Positions 36,558 through 45,789 of a DNA stretch of 64,000 nt are shown one piece after another. Position 1 is the stretch's first letter; each line of letters starts with the position of its first letter. The notes beneath the pieces are model-generated. The model saw nothing but the letters and a program-made list of their open reading frames with translations. It was not told the origin of the DNA and searched no databases. The translations under genes were made by a program, and so were the position numbers. This DNA is from Halobellus captivus (GTDB lineage: Archaea > Halobacteriota > Halobacteria > Halobacteriales > Haloferacaceae), in NCBI RefSeq assembly GCF_003697845.1, contig NZ_RDQE01000003.1:87174-151173 (forward strand), written 5' to 3'.

Positions 36558-37139
36558 GTGTCGACCCTCGCCGTCGAACTGAACGGGGACGAAGTCCACT
36601 CCATCAGCGCCCCGGACCGGTTCACTACGACCGCCCCGTTCTCGATCGAACTCGCGAACCGCGGCCGATCGACCCACGTCCACCTCCACCTCGACGACGA
36701 CCTCGACCGGGTCGCGTCGATCGCCACCGTGAATCACTACGTCGAGGACGACGCGGTCAAACGCGTCCACGTCTCGGCCGTCGAGGTCGACGAACCCGTC
36801 CGCGGAAAGCTGAAGGTCGTGACGGGATACGGCTCGAACACGGCGTACGTCGACGTGCGGATCGAGCCGCCGCCGGAGGTGGCTCCCGACGAGGTGGTCG
36901 TCGACGAGCGGTTCGCGAAACCGCCCGAAGAGAGTCCCCCACAGCCGTGGCCGAGCCGGCTCGTGGCGGGGATCGAACGGGCGATAGAACGGGGCGGCGT
37001 GCCGGCGCTTCTCGTCTCGTTTCTCGCGGTCGCACTCGGCGTCGTCGCCGCGTTCGCCATCGACAGCGTGCTCGTCTTCCTCGCCGTCGGCTTCGTCCTC
37101 GCGGTGACGCTCGCGGCCACGCTGTACCTGTTGTCGTGA
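36558..37139 (+). CDS. Conserved haloarchaeal membrane-anchored protein
   Basis: 193 residues from a GTG. A beta-rich soluble N-terminal domain (LAVELNGDEVHSISAPDRF...VRGKLKVVTGYGSNTAYVDVRIEPPPE) is followed by two C-terminal membrane helices (VPALLVSFLAVALGVVAAFAI and VFLAVGFVLAVTLAATLYLL). The family is haloarchaeal and uncharacterised. The soluble domain probably faces the cytoplasm or outside, which I cannot tell. Confidence 0.6.
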   Translation: MSTLAVELNGDEVHSISAPDRFTTTAPFSIELANRGRSTHVHLHLDDDLDRVASIATVNHYVEDDAVKRVHVSAVEVDEPVRGKLKVVTGYGSNTAYVDVRIEPPPEVAPDEVVVDERFAKPPEESPPQPWPSRLVAGIERAIERGGVPALLVSFLAVALGVVAAFAIDSVLVFLAVGFVLAVTLAATLYLLS

Positions 37140-37244
37140 GGATTCGAATCCGCCACCGCGACCCTCCGGAACCGGGTCCGCGTCCGCTCCCGTCGTTCGG
37201 AGCGGATCCGCGCGCTTTTAAGCGTCCCGGCGGAACTGAGTGAC

Positions 37245-37433
37245 ATGAGCTTCGAGAAGGAAGACGAGGTCGTCCTCCACGACAAACACAGCGAGTACGA
37301 CGGCGACACCGGGAAGATCACGCAGGTGATGGAGACCATGTTCGGCGACGCGACCTACACCGTGAGCTTCGAGGACGGCCAGGAGACGGGCGTTCCCGAG
37401 GAGTCGCTCGAAGCCGTCGAGAGCGAGGAGTAA
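37245..37433 (+). CDS. Small conserved haloarchaeal protein, SH3-like
   Basis: 62 residues: KEDEVVLHDKHSEYDGDTGKITQVMETMFGDATYTVSFEDGQETGVPEESL. The DEVVLHD...G..GKI pattern is that of a small KOW/SH3-like barrel. Very conserved in haloarchaea and acidic; a nucleic-acid or protein-binding role is guessed. It is 14 bp upstream of the COG1325 gene. Confidence 0.65.
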   Translation: MSFEKEDEVVLHDKHSEYDGDTGKITQVMETMFGDATYTVSFEDGQETGVPEESLEAVESEE

Positions 37434-37447
37434 CCCCTTCTACCGCC

Positions 37448-37885
37448 GTGCCCGCAGTACCGTTCCACTACGTCGACCTCCGGGCGTTCTCGTACGCGAC
37501 CGAGGACGAGAAGCGCGTCGAGCAGGCGCTCCGCTCGCTTCTGCCCGAGGACGCCGAGCTCGACCGCGTCGAGAACGTGGGCCACCACGGCGACCGGATC
37601 GTCGTCCTCTCCGCGCGGATCGAGCGAGCCGACGGGATGCGCCACGTGCTCGACCGGATCGCCGAGCTCGACGACCTCGACCGCGTGCTCGACGAGCTCG
37701 ACCAGCGCGTCGACGACAACTGTGCGCTCTTCATGCGGCTGGACAAACAGGCGGCGTTCCGCGACGAGGTCCGGCTCGGCCCCGGGATCACCGTCAGGGC
37801 GAAGGTCGAGGCGTACCCGGCGAAGAAGGAGGCGGCCGTCGAGAACGCCCGCGACACCCTCTCGCGGCTCGCTGACGCGTCGTAG
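37448..37885 (+). CDS. RNA-binding protein, COG1325 (exosome-associated)
   Basis: 145 residues from a GTG. HYVDLRAFSYATEDEKRVEQALRSLLP...HHGDRIVVLSARIERADGMRHVLDRIAEL...LFMRLDKQAAFRDEVRLGPGITVRAKVEAYPAKKEAAVENA matches archaeal COG1325, annotated as exosome subunit or RNA-binding protein. Proposed role is RNA processing or degradation. Confidence 0.8.
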   Translation: MPAVPFHYVDLRAFSYATEDEKRVEQALRSLLPEDAELDRVENVGHHGDRIVVLSARIERADGMRHVLDRIAELDDLDRVLDELDQRVDDNCALFMRLDKQAAFRDEVRLGPGITVRAKVEAYPAKKEAAVENARDTLSRLADAS

Positions 37886-37922
37886 CGCGTCGTGGCGACG
37901 GTTCTCCGGCCGCCCGTTCCGT

Positions 37923-38216
37923 CTACTTCAGCCGCTCCGTGTCGATGCCGGTCCCGGGGGGCGAGACGATCAGGAAGCCCCGAAAGTGCATCAGCTCGCC
38001 GCCCATGTCCTTGACCTCGCGGGCGAAGCCCGCCGCGAGCTCGTTGAGGTCGCCCTCGACCGACAACACGAGCGTGTTGCCGTAATCGACGGTGCGGATC
38101 CACGTCTCCGGATCGGTCGTCCCGTCGAGGACGCCGAGGACGACGTCGCCGGCGTCGGCGAACGCCTCGTCCATCTGCTCTTCGGCGTCACGGAGGTCGA
38201 GGTCCCAGTCGCTCAT
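37923..38216 (-). CDS. Conserved haloarchaeal protein (DUF5779-like)
   Basis: 97 residues: MSDWDLDLRDAEEQMDEAFADAGDVVLGVLDGTTDPETWIRTVDYG...DMGGELMHFRGFLIVSPPG. The assignment rests on overall similarity to a haloarchaeal family. No catalytic motif is visible. It is convergent with the COG1325 gene. Confidence 0.65.
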   Translation of the reverse strand: MSDWDLDLRDAEEQMDEAFADAGDVVLGVLDGTTDPETWIRTVDYGNTLVLSVEGDLNELAAGFAREVKDMGGELMHFRGFLIVSPPGTGIDTERLK

Positions 38217-38289
38217 ACTCGAGCGTCGACTCACGCCGGCAAAAGCGTTCGGGCGCGTCCCCAGGCTCGGAACGCGCACGGATAAAAGC

Positions 38290-39306
38290 TCAATCGTCCG
38301 ACTCGACATGTGCGAGGACGTCGAGGTTGTGTGCCCCGAAGGTCAGCTGACCGTTCGTGATCGCGCAATGTCTCGCGTCGGCCCACTCCCCGACCATTCC
38401 CGGCGAGAGCCGGTCGACGGTGTCCTCGTCGGCAACTGCCGGGGATCCGTCCGCGAGTGCCCCGCCGACCGCCTCCTCGATCCCGTCGACGAGGTGGTGG
38501 AGGAAGTACGCCTCCTCGCCCGGGTAGGGGGGCGTCACGAGCCAGTCCGATCCGCCGCCGGCGACGACCTCGGCGTCCGCGGCGGGCAGCGCCGGGAACA
38601 GTTCACGCCCCGTTCGGCTCCCGCCCGCCCGGTCCGGCGCGTCCATCGTCGCGTGGTAGACGTCGAGGACGGCCCGCTCTGTCGCCTCGTCCACGGTCCC
38701 GTCCCCCTCGAGCGACGGGACGAGGAACGTCTCCCCGTCGTAGGTGATCGGGAAGTACGCGAATCCGTCCGGAACCAGCCCGAGGAGCGGGTCGAGCGCT
38801 CGGTCGATGTCGACGAGGTCGAGGAACGCACAGCCGACGAGCAGGTCGTACGCCGCGTCGGTCCGACGAGCGACCTCGACCGCGTCGGCCGCGGCGAACG
38901 TCGCGGTCACGGACGAGCCGTCGGGGCCGTCGAGGCGGACCGTCCGCGTCGCTTCGGGATCGTTGCGGACCTCGCCGAGAGCGTATCCTGTCCCCTCGGC
39001 GTCTTTCACTCCCTCGGCCCACGCTTTCAGCTCCTCGACGGCCCGGTCGACCGACTCCTCGCGGAGGTCGTACCCGCGGTAGACGACCTCGTCGGGGAGG
39101 ACCCCCCACTCGAGGAGCCGACGGAGCATCGATCCGGTCCCGCAGCCGACCTCGACGACGCGGAGAGGAGCGTCACGAGCGTCGGCGGATCGCACCGCGA
39201 GGGCCTCCCGCAACCGGTCGAGCGTCGGGCGGTGGAGCGCGCGGTCGTCGACGGTGCGTTTGGCCTCCAGGTATCGGGAGTGTTCGTACGTCGACGGTCG
39301 GGTCAC
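38290..39306 (-). CDS. SAM-dependent methyltransferase-like protein
   Basis: 338 residues from a GTG at 39306 (VTRPSTYEHSRYLEAKRTVDDRALHRPT). Motif I is RVVEVGCGTGSMLRRLLEWG and post-motif residues follow (YRGYDLREESVDRAV, DLLVGCAFLDLVDIDRAL). The long C-terminal part (VYHATMDAPDRAGG...YPGEEAYFLHHLVDGIEEA) is family-specific, and the target is unknown. The GTG is chosen because the next gene diverges only 55 bp away. Confidence 0.75.
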   Translation of the reverse strand: MTRPSTYEHSRYLEAKRTVDDRALHRPTLDRLREALAVRSADARDAPLRVVEVGCGTGSMLRRLLEWGVLPDEVVYRGYDLREESVDRAVEELKAWAEGVKDAEGTGYALGEVRNDPEATRTVRLDGPDGSSVTATFAAADAVEVARRTDAAYDLLVGCAFLDLVDIDRALDPLLGLVPDGFAYFPITYDGETFLVPSLEGDGTVDEATERAVLDVYHATMDAPDRAGGSRTGRELFPALPAADAEVVAGGGSDWLVTPPYPGEEAYFLHHLVDGIEEAVGGALADGSPAVADEDTVDRLSPGMVGEWADARHCAITNGQLTFGAHNLDVLAHVESDD

Positions 39307-39360
39307 GTCCGGTTCGAGGCTCTCGGAGTGGTTAAGTGCGTCCCACCCCGAACCGGGGAC

Positions 39361-40026
39361 ATGGAACACACGCGGCGGGTGCTGCTCTCCGGCGTCGCGG
39401 CGGGCGGTGCCATCGGCGTGACGGGTTGTCTCGGCGGAGGCGGCGGAAGCGGCGGGAACACGCTCGACACGGGCGAGTACGACTGTGACCTGACCGAGCC
39501 GAGCGCCCCGGACCTCGAGTACCGCCCGACTCTCGGCGATCCCGATGCGGACGTGGTCGTCCGGGCGTTCGAGGACTTCACCTGCGGGCACTGTGCGACC
39601 TACAAGCTCGAGCACTTCCCGGCCGTCCGGGAGGAGTTCATCGAGCCGGGCGAGATCCGGTACGAACACTGGGACTTCCCGATCCCGGTGAACGAGACCT
39701 GGGCGGTTCCCGTCGCCAGCGCGGCCCGCGGCGTCGGCGAGCACGGCGGCGACGAGGCGTTCTTCGAGTTCGCCACGGCGGCCTACGAGTCGCAGGGCGA
39801 CTACAGCGGCGAGGCGGTCGGCGCGGCCGCGGAGACGGCGGGCGCGGATCCCTGTGCCGCCATCGCCGACGCCCAGTTCTCGACGTACGAGGACGCGTCG
39901 ATGAGCGATCGCGACGAGGGTGAATCGATGGGCGTGAGCGGGACGCCGGCGATCTTCGTGAACGGCGAGCCGGTCGACGGCTACGACTCGGGAACGATCA
40001 TCGACGCGATCGAGTCGGCGCTTTGA
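39361..40026 (+). CDS. Secreted DsbA-like thiol-disulfide oxidoreductase lipoprotein
   Basis: 221 residues. A Tat-like RRVLLSG start and lipobox GVTGC precede a Gly-rich linker and the thioredoxin-fold domain (DVVVRAFEDFTCGHCATYKLEHFPAVREEF) with active-site CGHC. The cis-Pro region is GVSGTPAIFVNGEPVDGY. It introduces or isomerises disulfides in exported proteins; the ATG at 39361 fits the signal. Confidence 0.88.
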   Translation: MEHTRRVLLSGVAAGGAIGVTGCLGGGGGSGGNTLDTGEYDCDLTEPSAPDLEYRPTLGDPDADVVVRAFEDFTCGHCATYKLEHFPAVREEFIEPGEIRYEHWDFPIPVNETWAVPVASAARGVGEHGGDEAFFEFATAAYESQGDYSGEAVGAAAETAGADPCAAIADAQFSTYEDASMSDRDEGESMGVSGTPAIFVNGEPVDGYDSGTIIDAIESAL

Positions 40027-40103
40027 GCGGCCGACCCCGACCGGGTCGAGACGGCGACCCCCGAACGTCGGCCTTTTGACGGTTCGACGCGTTTTATAAA
40101 CCA

Positions 40104-41345
40104 ATGACGAGCGACGACCGCGAGGACCGCCGGCGGCTCGGCGCGGTCGTGCTCGCGGTGTTGGTCTCGCAGGTCCTCCTCTACCCCGGCGTTCCCGACC
40201 TCGTGGTCGAACTCGGCGCGCCCGCGGGCATCGACGCGGGGATGTGGTTCCTCGTCGCGGAGTTCGCGGCGTTCGTGACGTTCGCCGTGGTCTGGGGGGC
40301 CGCGAGCGACGCGCTCGGCCGGCGGGTCCCGCTCGTCGTCGCCGGCGCGCTCGGCGGGGCCGCCTCCTACGCCGCGCTCGCCGCGGTCCCGCGGCTCGGC
40401 CTCGGATTTTCGGCGGCCCTCGTCGTCCGCGTCGTCGGCGGATCGCTCACGATCGGGGCGTTCTCGCTCGCGATCACGATGCTGATGGACCTCGGCGGCG
40501 GCAACGGCCGCAACATGGGCGCCGCCGGGCTCGCGATCGGGCTCGGCGCGGCGGTCGGCTCCGTCGTCGGCGGGGCGCTCGCCGACGTCGGGCCGTTCTA
40601 CCCCGTCTACGCCGGCGCGGTCGTGCTGGCGGGCGCGGGGCTGCTCGCGACGACCGTCGACGACCGCACGACGGGAGGGACTTCCGCGAGTTCGGGGGAC
40701 GGCGATGCCGACGACGAGCCCGGATTCCGGGAGGTGATCGCACGCGCTCGCGAGACGCCCGGCCTCCTCGTCCCCTTCGCGTTCGGCTTCGTCGACCGCC
40801 TGACCGCCGGTTTCTTCGCGCTGGTCGGGGTGTACTACTTCCAGGACCCGGCCACTTTCGGGCTCTCGGCGACCGGAGCGGGCGCGACGCTCGCGCTCTT
40901 TTTCGTCCCGTTCGCGCTGTTACAGTCGCCGTTCGGGTCGCTCTCGGACCGGATCGGTCGGTTCGTGCCGGTCGTGCTCGGATCGATCGCGTACGGGATC
41001 GTCACGATCGGCGTCGGCGTCGCCCCCGTCTACCCGGTCGCGGCGGGGTTGATGACCCTCGTCGGCGTCTGTGGCGCGCTCATGGCCCCGGCGACGATGG
41101 CGCTCGTCACCGACCTCGTCGACCCGGCCGCGCGCGGGGCGGCGATGGGGGCGTTCAACGTGTTCGGCTCGCTCGGGTTCCTGACGGGGTTTCTCGTCGG
41201 CGGCGGCGCGACCGGCGCGTTCGGCTACCGGGCCGCCTTCCTCGCCGTGGGCGGGCTCGAGCTCGCCATCGCGCTGGCGCTTCTCCCGGCCGTACGCGCG
41301 GTCGCACCGCGGGTCGGTTCCGCCTCGTCGACCGGAGACGACTGA
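40104..41345 (+). CDS. Major facilitator superfamily transporter
   Basis: 413 residues with about twelve membrane helices. MFS signature loop between helices 2 and 3 reads WGAASDALGRRVPLVVAGALGG, repeated in the second half as GSLSDRIGRFVPVVLG. It is a drug/solute exporter or sugar-type porter; substrate unknown. Confidence 0.9.
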   Translation: MTSDDREDRRRLGAVVLAVLVSQVLLYPGVPDLVVELGAPAGIDAGMWFLVAEFAAFVTFAVVWGAASDALGRRVPLVVAGALGGAASYAALAAVPRLGLGFSAALVVRVVGGSLTIGAFSLAITMLMDLGGGNGRNMGAAGLAIGLGAAVGSVVGGALADVGPFYPVYAGAVVLAGAGLLATTVDDRTTGGTSASSGDGDADDEPGFREVIARARETPGLLVPFAFGFVDRLTAGFFALVGVYYFQDPATFGLSATGAGATLALFFVPFALLQSPFGSLSDRIGRFVPVVLGSIAYGIVTIGVGVAPVYPVAAGLMTLVGVCGALMAPATMALVTDLVDPAARGAAMGAFNVFGSLGFLTGFLVGGGATGAFGYRAAFLAVGGLELAIALALLPAVRAVAPRVGSASSTGDD

Positions 41346-41445
41346 CTCGGATCGCGACTCCTCGAGACGCTCGACGACGACCGTCGAACCCGACGGGTCG
41401 AGTCGAGCCTTTTTACCGCTCGCACGTCCTGGGATCGGACGACGA

Positions 41446-42219
41446 ATGGACCTGCTCGTCGTCGGCGCGGGGGAGATCGGCCGATGGGTGGCGGACACCC
41501 TCACAGCCGAGGGCTCGCCCGTCGACGCGAGCGTGGCCTTCACCGACCGCGACGCCGACGTGGCGGCCGACGCCGCCGACGGCCGGGACGCCACGGCGGT
41601 TCCGGCCGACGCGGAGACGACACACGACGCCGTCTGTCTCTCCGTCCCGATGTCGGCGGTGCCCGACGCGGTCGCGGCGTACGCGCCGCGGGCCGAACGG
41701 GCGATGTTCGACGTCTCCGGCGAGATGACCGCGTCGATCGCGGCGATGCGCGAGCACGCGCCCGGCCTCGAGCGCGCGAGCTATCACCCGCTCTTCGCGC
41801 CGCCGCGGGTCCCCGGCAACGTCGCCGCCGTCGTCGACGAGCCGGGGCCGGCGATACGCTCGGTCTCCGCGGCGATCGAGGCCGGCGGCAACGAGGTCTT
41901 CGAGACGACCGCGTCCGAACACGACCGCGCGATGGAGACGATCCAGGCGGGCGCACACGCCGCGGTGCTCGCGTGGCGGCTCGCCGGCGAGGAGGTCCGC
42001 GAGGAGTTTCATACCCCCGTCTCCGCGGCGCTCGACGACGTCGCCGACACGGTCACGGAGGGCGCTCCCGGAGTGTACGCCGAGATACAGCGCGCCTTCG
42101 GCGGCGCCGACGAGGTCGCCGAGGCGGCCCGCGAGATCGCCGACGCCGACCCGGAACGGTTCGCCGAACTCTACGAGCGTGCCCGCGGCGACCGGGACCC
42201 GCGCGAGCGACACGAGTGA
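41446..42219 (+). CDS. tyrA: Prephenate dehydrogenase
   Basis: 257 residues. Rossmann start MDLLVVGAGEIGRWVADTLTAEG binds NAD(P), then CLSVPMSAVPDAV, DVSGEMTASIAAM and SYHPLFAPP with the catalytic His region as in archaeal TyrA. It oxidises prephenate to 4-hydroxyphenylpyruvate for tyrosine. Size is that of the short archaeal form. Confidence 0.85.
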   Translation: MDLLVVGAGEIGRWVADTLTAEGSPVDASVAFTDRDADVAADAADGRDATAVPADAETTHDAVCLSVPMSAVPDAVAAYAPRAERAMFDVSGEMTASIAAMREHAPGLERASYHPLFAPPRVPGNVAAVVDEPGPAIRSVSAAIEAGGNEVFETTASEHDRAMETIQAGAHAAVLAWRLAGEEVREEFHTPVSAALDDVADTVTEGAPGVYAEIQRAFGGADEVAEAAREIADADPERFAELYERARGDRDPRERHE

Positions 42220-42270
42220 CCCACCTCTGAACCGATCCGATCTCCATCCCCGAACCGACCGATACCCACC

Positions 42271-43719
42271 ATGATCGACAGAACGGCGGTCCGCGACACT
42301 GCCAACTACCTGCGCCAGGTCCGCCCCATCGACCCCGAGGAGATAACCGAGTACATCGAGGGGACGCCGCATCCCGCGGTCGTCCGCGAGACGCTTCGCG
42401 AGGAGGCGTTCGACCTCCGGCTTCGCGAACGCGGGGACGGCAGCTTCGTCCCCGTCGACGACGACCCGGTCCGCCCGGCGGGGTGGGCACCGGACGCGTT
42501 CCCCGAGGCGTACGCGTTCGCCCTGGAGGACCTCCTGATCTCCGAGTTCGGCGCGAACTGGCACGTCGGCGACTCCGGCGACGAACTCCGGGAGACGATC
42601 CGCCGGCTCAAGGCCGACTACCTCTACGGCAACGACGTTCGATACGACCGGATCGCCGCCCTCGGCTACGCGATCTATCACATCTCTGACTACTACGCGG
42701 CGATCGGCTACGTCCTCGACGACCTCGCCGAGAACGGGCTGCTGGACCGGACGCTCCGCGTCCTCGACGTCGGCGCGGGCGTCGGCGGCCCGGCGCTGGG
42801 GCTCCACGACTACCTCCCCGAGGACGCGGTCGTGGAGTACCACGCGGTCGAGCCCAGCGCCGCCGCGGACGTCCTCGACCGCCTGCTCGAGGAGACCGGC
42901 CGGAACTTCCGCGCGACGGTCCACCGGACGACCGCCGAGTCGACGTTCGGGCTCGAAGATACGGGGAGCGACGCCGGCTCGATCCTGGACGACCCTTTCG
43001 ATCTGGTGCTGTTCGGGAACGTCCTCTCCGAACTCTCGGACCCGGCGGCCGTCCTCGAGGCCTCTCTGGACGCGCTCGCCGCGGACGGGAGCGTGATCGC
43101 GCTCGCGCCGGCGGACCGCGAGACCGCGATCGGGCTCCGCCGAGCCGAGCGGGCGGTCGCGACCCCCGACGGCGGCGTCGAGATCTACTCGCCGACCCTC
43201 CGGCTCTGGCCCGACGCGAGCGCGACCGACCGGGGATGGTCCTTCGACGTGCGGGCGGACCTCGCGGTCCCGCCGTTCCAGCGCCGGCTCGACGAGGCGG
43301 CCGTCCGCGAGGCGACCGACGAGCCGGGCGAGTTCCACAACGTCGACGTCCAGTTCGCCTACTCGATCCTCCGAACCGACGGGAAACGTCGAGTGGACGT
43401 CCAAGCGAGCGACGACCGCTGTGCGAGAATGGCCGACTCCGAGGAACACGTCACCGACCGCGTGAACCTCCTCGCGGTGAAACTCAGCCACGACCTCAGC
43501 GACGGGAAAAACGCGGTGTACCGCGTCGGCGACGGCTCACAGTCCGTCGACCACTACCTCGTCTGTACGCGCGAGACGGTCCTCAACGACGGCCTTCGGG
43601 AGGCCGACTACGGCGCGGTCCTCTTCGTCGAGAACGGACTCGTGCTCTGGAACGACGACGAGGCCGCGTACAACGTCGTCGTGGACGACGAGACCGTCGT
43701 CGACGTCGTCGCGCGCTGA
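42271..43719 (+). CDS. Rsm22-like small-ribosomal-subunit methyltransferase
   Basis: 482 residues. LRVLDVGAGVGGPALGLHDYLP is the SAM-binding loop; AIGYVLDDLAENGLLD precedes it. VLFGNVLSELSDPAAVLEASLDAL and LIALAPADRE-type strands complete the methyltransferase. The C terminus (DVQASDDRCARMADSEEHVTDRVNLLAVKLSHDLSDGKNAVYRVGDGSQS...) resembles the Rsm22 extension. Mitochondrial Rsm22 methylates small-subunit rRNA, while the archaeal role is inferred. Confidence 0.75.
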   Translation: MIDRTAVRDTANYLRQVRPIDPEEITEYIEGTPHPAVVRETLREEAFDLRLRERGDGSFVPVDDDPVRPAGWAPDAFPEAYAFALEDLLISEFGANWHVGDSGDELRETIRRLKADYLYGNDVRYDRIAALGYAIYHISDYYAAIGYVLDDLAENGLLDRTLRVLDVGAGVGGPALGLHDYLPEDAVVEYHAVEPSAAADVLDRLLEETGRNFRATVHRTTAESTFGLEDTGSDAGSILDDPFDLVLFGNVLSELSDPAAVLEASLDALAADGSVIALAPADRETAIGLRRAERAVATPDGGVEIYSPTLRLWPDASATDRGWSFDVRADLAVPPFQRRLDEAAVREATDEPGEFHNVDVQFAYSILRTDGKRRVDVQASDDRCARMADSEEHVTDRVNLLAVKLSHDLSDGKNAVYRVGDGSQSVDHYLVCTRETVLNDGLREADYGAVLFVENGLVLWNDDEAAYNVVVDDETVVDVVAR

Positions 43720-43834
43720 CGACCGCTCGGAGGACGCGGCCGGACCCGGGAAGTCGGGACCCGGTCGGTCGAACGCCCCGGTGGAAAACCGATCGGATCG
43801 ACATCTCCATCAGCCCGCTCCACCTCCTTCGGAC

Positions 43835-44686
43835 ATGGACTCTCCGACCGACGACGACTGGACGATCCCCGAAGAGACGCACCTCGGCCGGGTCGCCCTT
43901 CGCGTCGGCGACCTCGAACCGATGACCGCGTTCTATCGGGACGTGATCGGACTCTCGGTGCTCGATCGGAACGGAACGACCGCGACGCTCGGTACGGGCT
44001 GGACTCCGCTCCTCGAACTGACCGCCGACCCCGACGCGGCCGGGCGCGCCCGGACCGAGGCGGGACTGTTCCACACCGCGTTCCGGGTCCCGTCCCGTGC
44101 CGCGCTCGGCGACGCCCTGGAACGGATCCGGAACCGATGGGAACTGGACGGTGCCTCCGACCACGACGTGAGCGAGGCGCTGTACCTCGACGACCCGGAG
44201 GGAAACGGGGTCGAGGTGTACCGCGACCGCCCCCGTGAGACGTGGTCGACGGTCGGCGACGATCGGGTTCACATGGTGACCGAACCGCTCGACTTCGAGG
44301 GCGTCGCCGCGGCCGCGACCGGCGAGGAGCGAGCGCCGGCCGACACCGACGTCGGTCACGTCCACCTCGAGGTCGCGTCGCTCGAGGCGTTCGAGCGGTT
44401 CTATATAGCGGCATTCGGTTTCGACCTCCGAGCCACCTACCCCGACGCGCGGTTCGTCGCCGCCGGCGGCTACCACCACCACGTCGGGGCGAACACGTGG
44501 AGCGGGCGCACGGAGCCCGCAGGGGACGGACGCGGACTCGACTGGTTCGAGGTCGTCGTGTCGGACGACGCGCTCCGTCGAGAGCTCCGGGACCGTCTCC
44601 CCGCGAACCTCGAATCGACGATCGAAAACGGGTTCGCGGTCGCCGATCCGGACGGGATCGAGATCCGGGTGGTCGACGGATCGTAG
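43835..44686 (+). CDS. Two-domain VOC (glyoxalase/extradiol dioxygenase-like) protein
   Basis: 283 residues, two VOC halves: LGRVALRVGDLEPMTAFYRDVIGLSVL with a metal-ligand-type HTAFRV and Glu in GNGVEVYRDRP, then VGHVHLEVASLEAFERFYIAAFGF with YHHHVGANTW and ADPDGIEIRVV. Both halves keep His and Glu metal positions, as in catechol 2,3-dioxygenase-like proteins. Substrate unknown. Confidence 0.85.
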   Translation: MDSPTDDDWTIPEETHLGRVALRVGDLEPMTAFYRDVIGLSVLDRNGTTATLGTGWTPLLELTADPDAAGRARTEAGLFHTAFRVPSRAALGDALERIRNRWELDGASDHDVSEALYLDDPEGNGVEVYRDRPRETWSTVGDDRVHMVTEPLDFEGVAAAATGEERAPADTDVGHVHLEVASLEAFERFYIAAFGFDLRATYPDARFVAAGGYHHHVGANTWSGRTEPAGDGRGLDWFEVVVSDDALRRELRDRLPANLESTIENGFAVADPDGIEIRVVDGS

Positions 44687-44737
44687 CGGGCCGTCGCCGA
44701 GGAAAGAGACGACCGACTCCACGTCGATGAGGCGTCG

Positions 44738-45670
44738 TCACTCCTCGCCGTCCGACCGTGAAAGCCGGCGACGGACGGCGAGTCCGACGCCGAGAAGCGG
44801 CAGCCCGGCCGCGAGGACGTATGGGGCTGCGTAGGCGGCGGCGACGACGGCGGCCCGGAGGACCGTTCCGAGGCCCCGAACCGACTCGAGGAACGCGGTC
44901 ACCACGCCGGTGGCGTACCACGCCGTCGAGACGGCGGACGGTTCGGGCGGCTCCTCGCGGAGTTCGACCCGGATCGTCGACAGCGCGACGCGCTCCTCCA
45001 GAGCGGCCCGTTCGGCCTCCATCCGCTCGATCTCCTCCTGGACGTCGGCGAGTTCCCGCTGGACCGCCAGCACGTCCTCAGTCGTGTTGGCGCCCTCGTA
45101 GAGTTCCCTGAGGCGGTCGCGTTCGGCCCGCTTGTTCTCCAAGCGTGCCTCGAGGTCCGCGATCCGATCCGTGACGTCCCGGCTCTCGGTCGTCGAGCGC
45201 TCGACGTCCCCCAGCGACTCGAGGTCGGTCATCGCGGCGTCGAAGTCCTCGCTCGGGACGCGGAGCGTGAGTTCGCCGACGGTGAACTCCTCGTCGCCCC
45301 GCTCGTGGGTCTCCCGGGTGGAATCGCTCACGAACCCGCCGTACCCCTCGGCGATCGTGCGCGCCTCCGCGTCCGCCTCCGCGAAGGTATCGACGGTGAG
45401 ACGGAGGTCTCCGGTCCGTATCAGTCGTCGATCTGCGGCCGCCGCGGCGGTTTGGCCCTCCCCGTCGGCCATCGCGTACGATCCGTCACCCGAACCGTCT
45501 CCGGCCTCCTCCGTGACCGATCCCGCCCCGTCGGCCCCGCCACCGTCCACGGATCGTGTGACGTCGGCGTCGCCCGCGCCGCCGGCGTCCCCGCCGCCCG
45601 CACCGGCACAGCCGGCGAGCGCCACGAGGCCCGCGAGCGCCACGACACACAGCAGTCGTCTCGTGTCCAT
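44738..45670 (-). CDS. DUF4349 secreted lipoprotein with coiled coil
   Basis: 310 residues. Tat-like RRLLCVVALAGLVALAGC lipobox, a Gly-rich linker, then the DUF4349 core (LIRTGDLRLTVDTFAEADAEARTIAEGYGGFVSDSTRETH...VPSEDFDAAMTDLESLG) and a coiled coil (RIADLEARLENKRAERDRLRELYEGANTTEDVLAVQRELADVQEEIERMEAERAAL). One C-terminal membrane helix ends in RRRLSRSDGEE. Function unknown; start at 45670 fixed by the signal peptide. Confidence 0.8.
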   Translation of the reverse strand: MDTRRLLCVVALAGLVALAGCAGAGGGDAGGAGDADVTRSVDGGGADGAGSVTEEAGDGSGDGSYAMADGEGQTAAAAADRRLIRTGDLRLTVDTFAEADAEARTIAEGYGGFVSDSTRETHERGDEEFTVGELTLRVPSEDFDAAMTDLESLGDVERSTTESRDVTDRIADLEARLENKRAERDRLRELYEGANTTEDVLAVQRELADVQEEIERMEAERAALEERVALSTIRVELREEPPEPSAVSTAWYATGVVTAFLESVRGLGTVLRAAVVAAAYAAPYVLAAGLPLLGVGLAVRRRLSRSDGEE

Positions 45671-45789
45671 ATCGGAGACGTCGACGCCGATCGTGGTAAA
45701 GGATTTCAAGGGACAAACGTCGGTTTGTCCCTCGATCGCGCCGATCGGCGGCCGCGATCGTGGTCGACGGGCGGACGACGTCGCGTTCC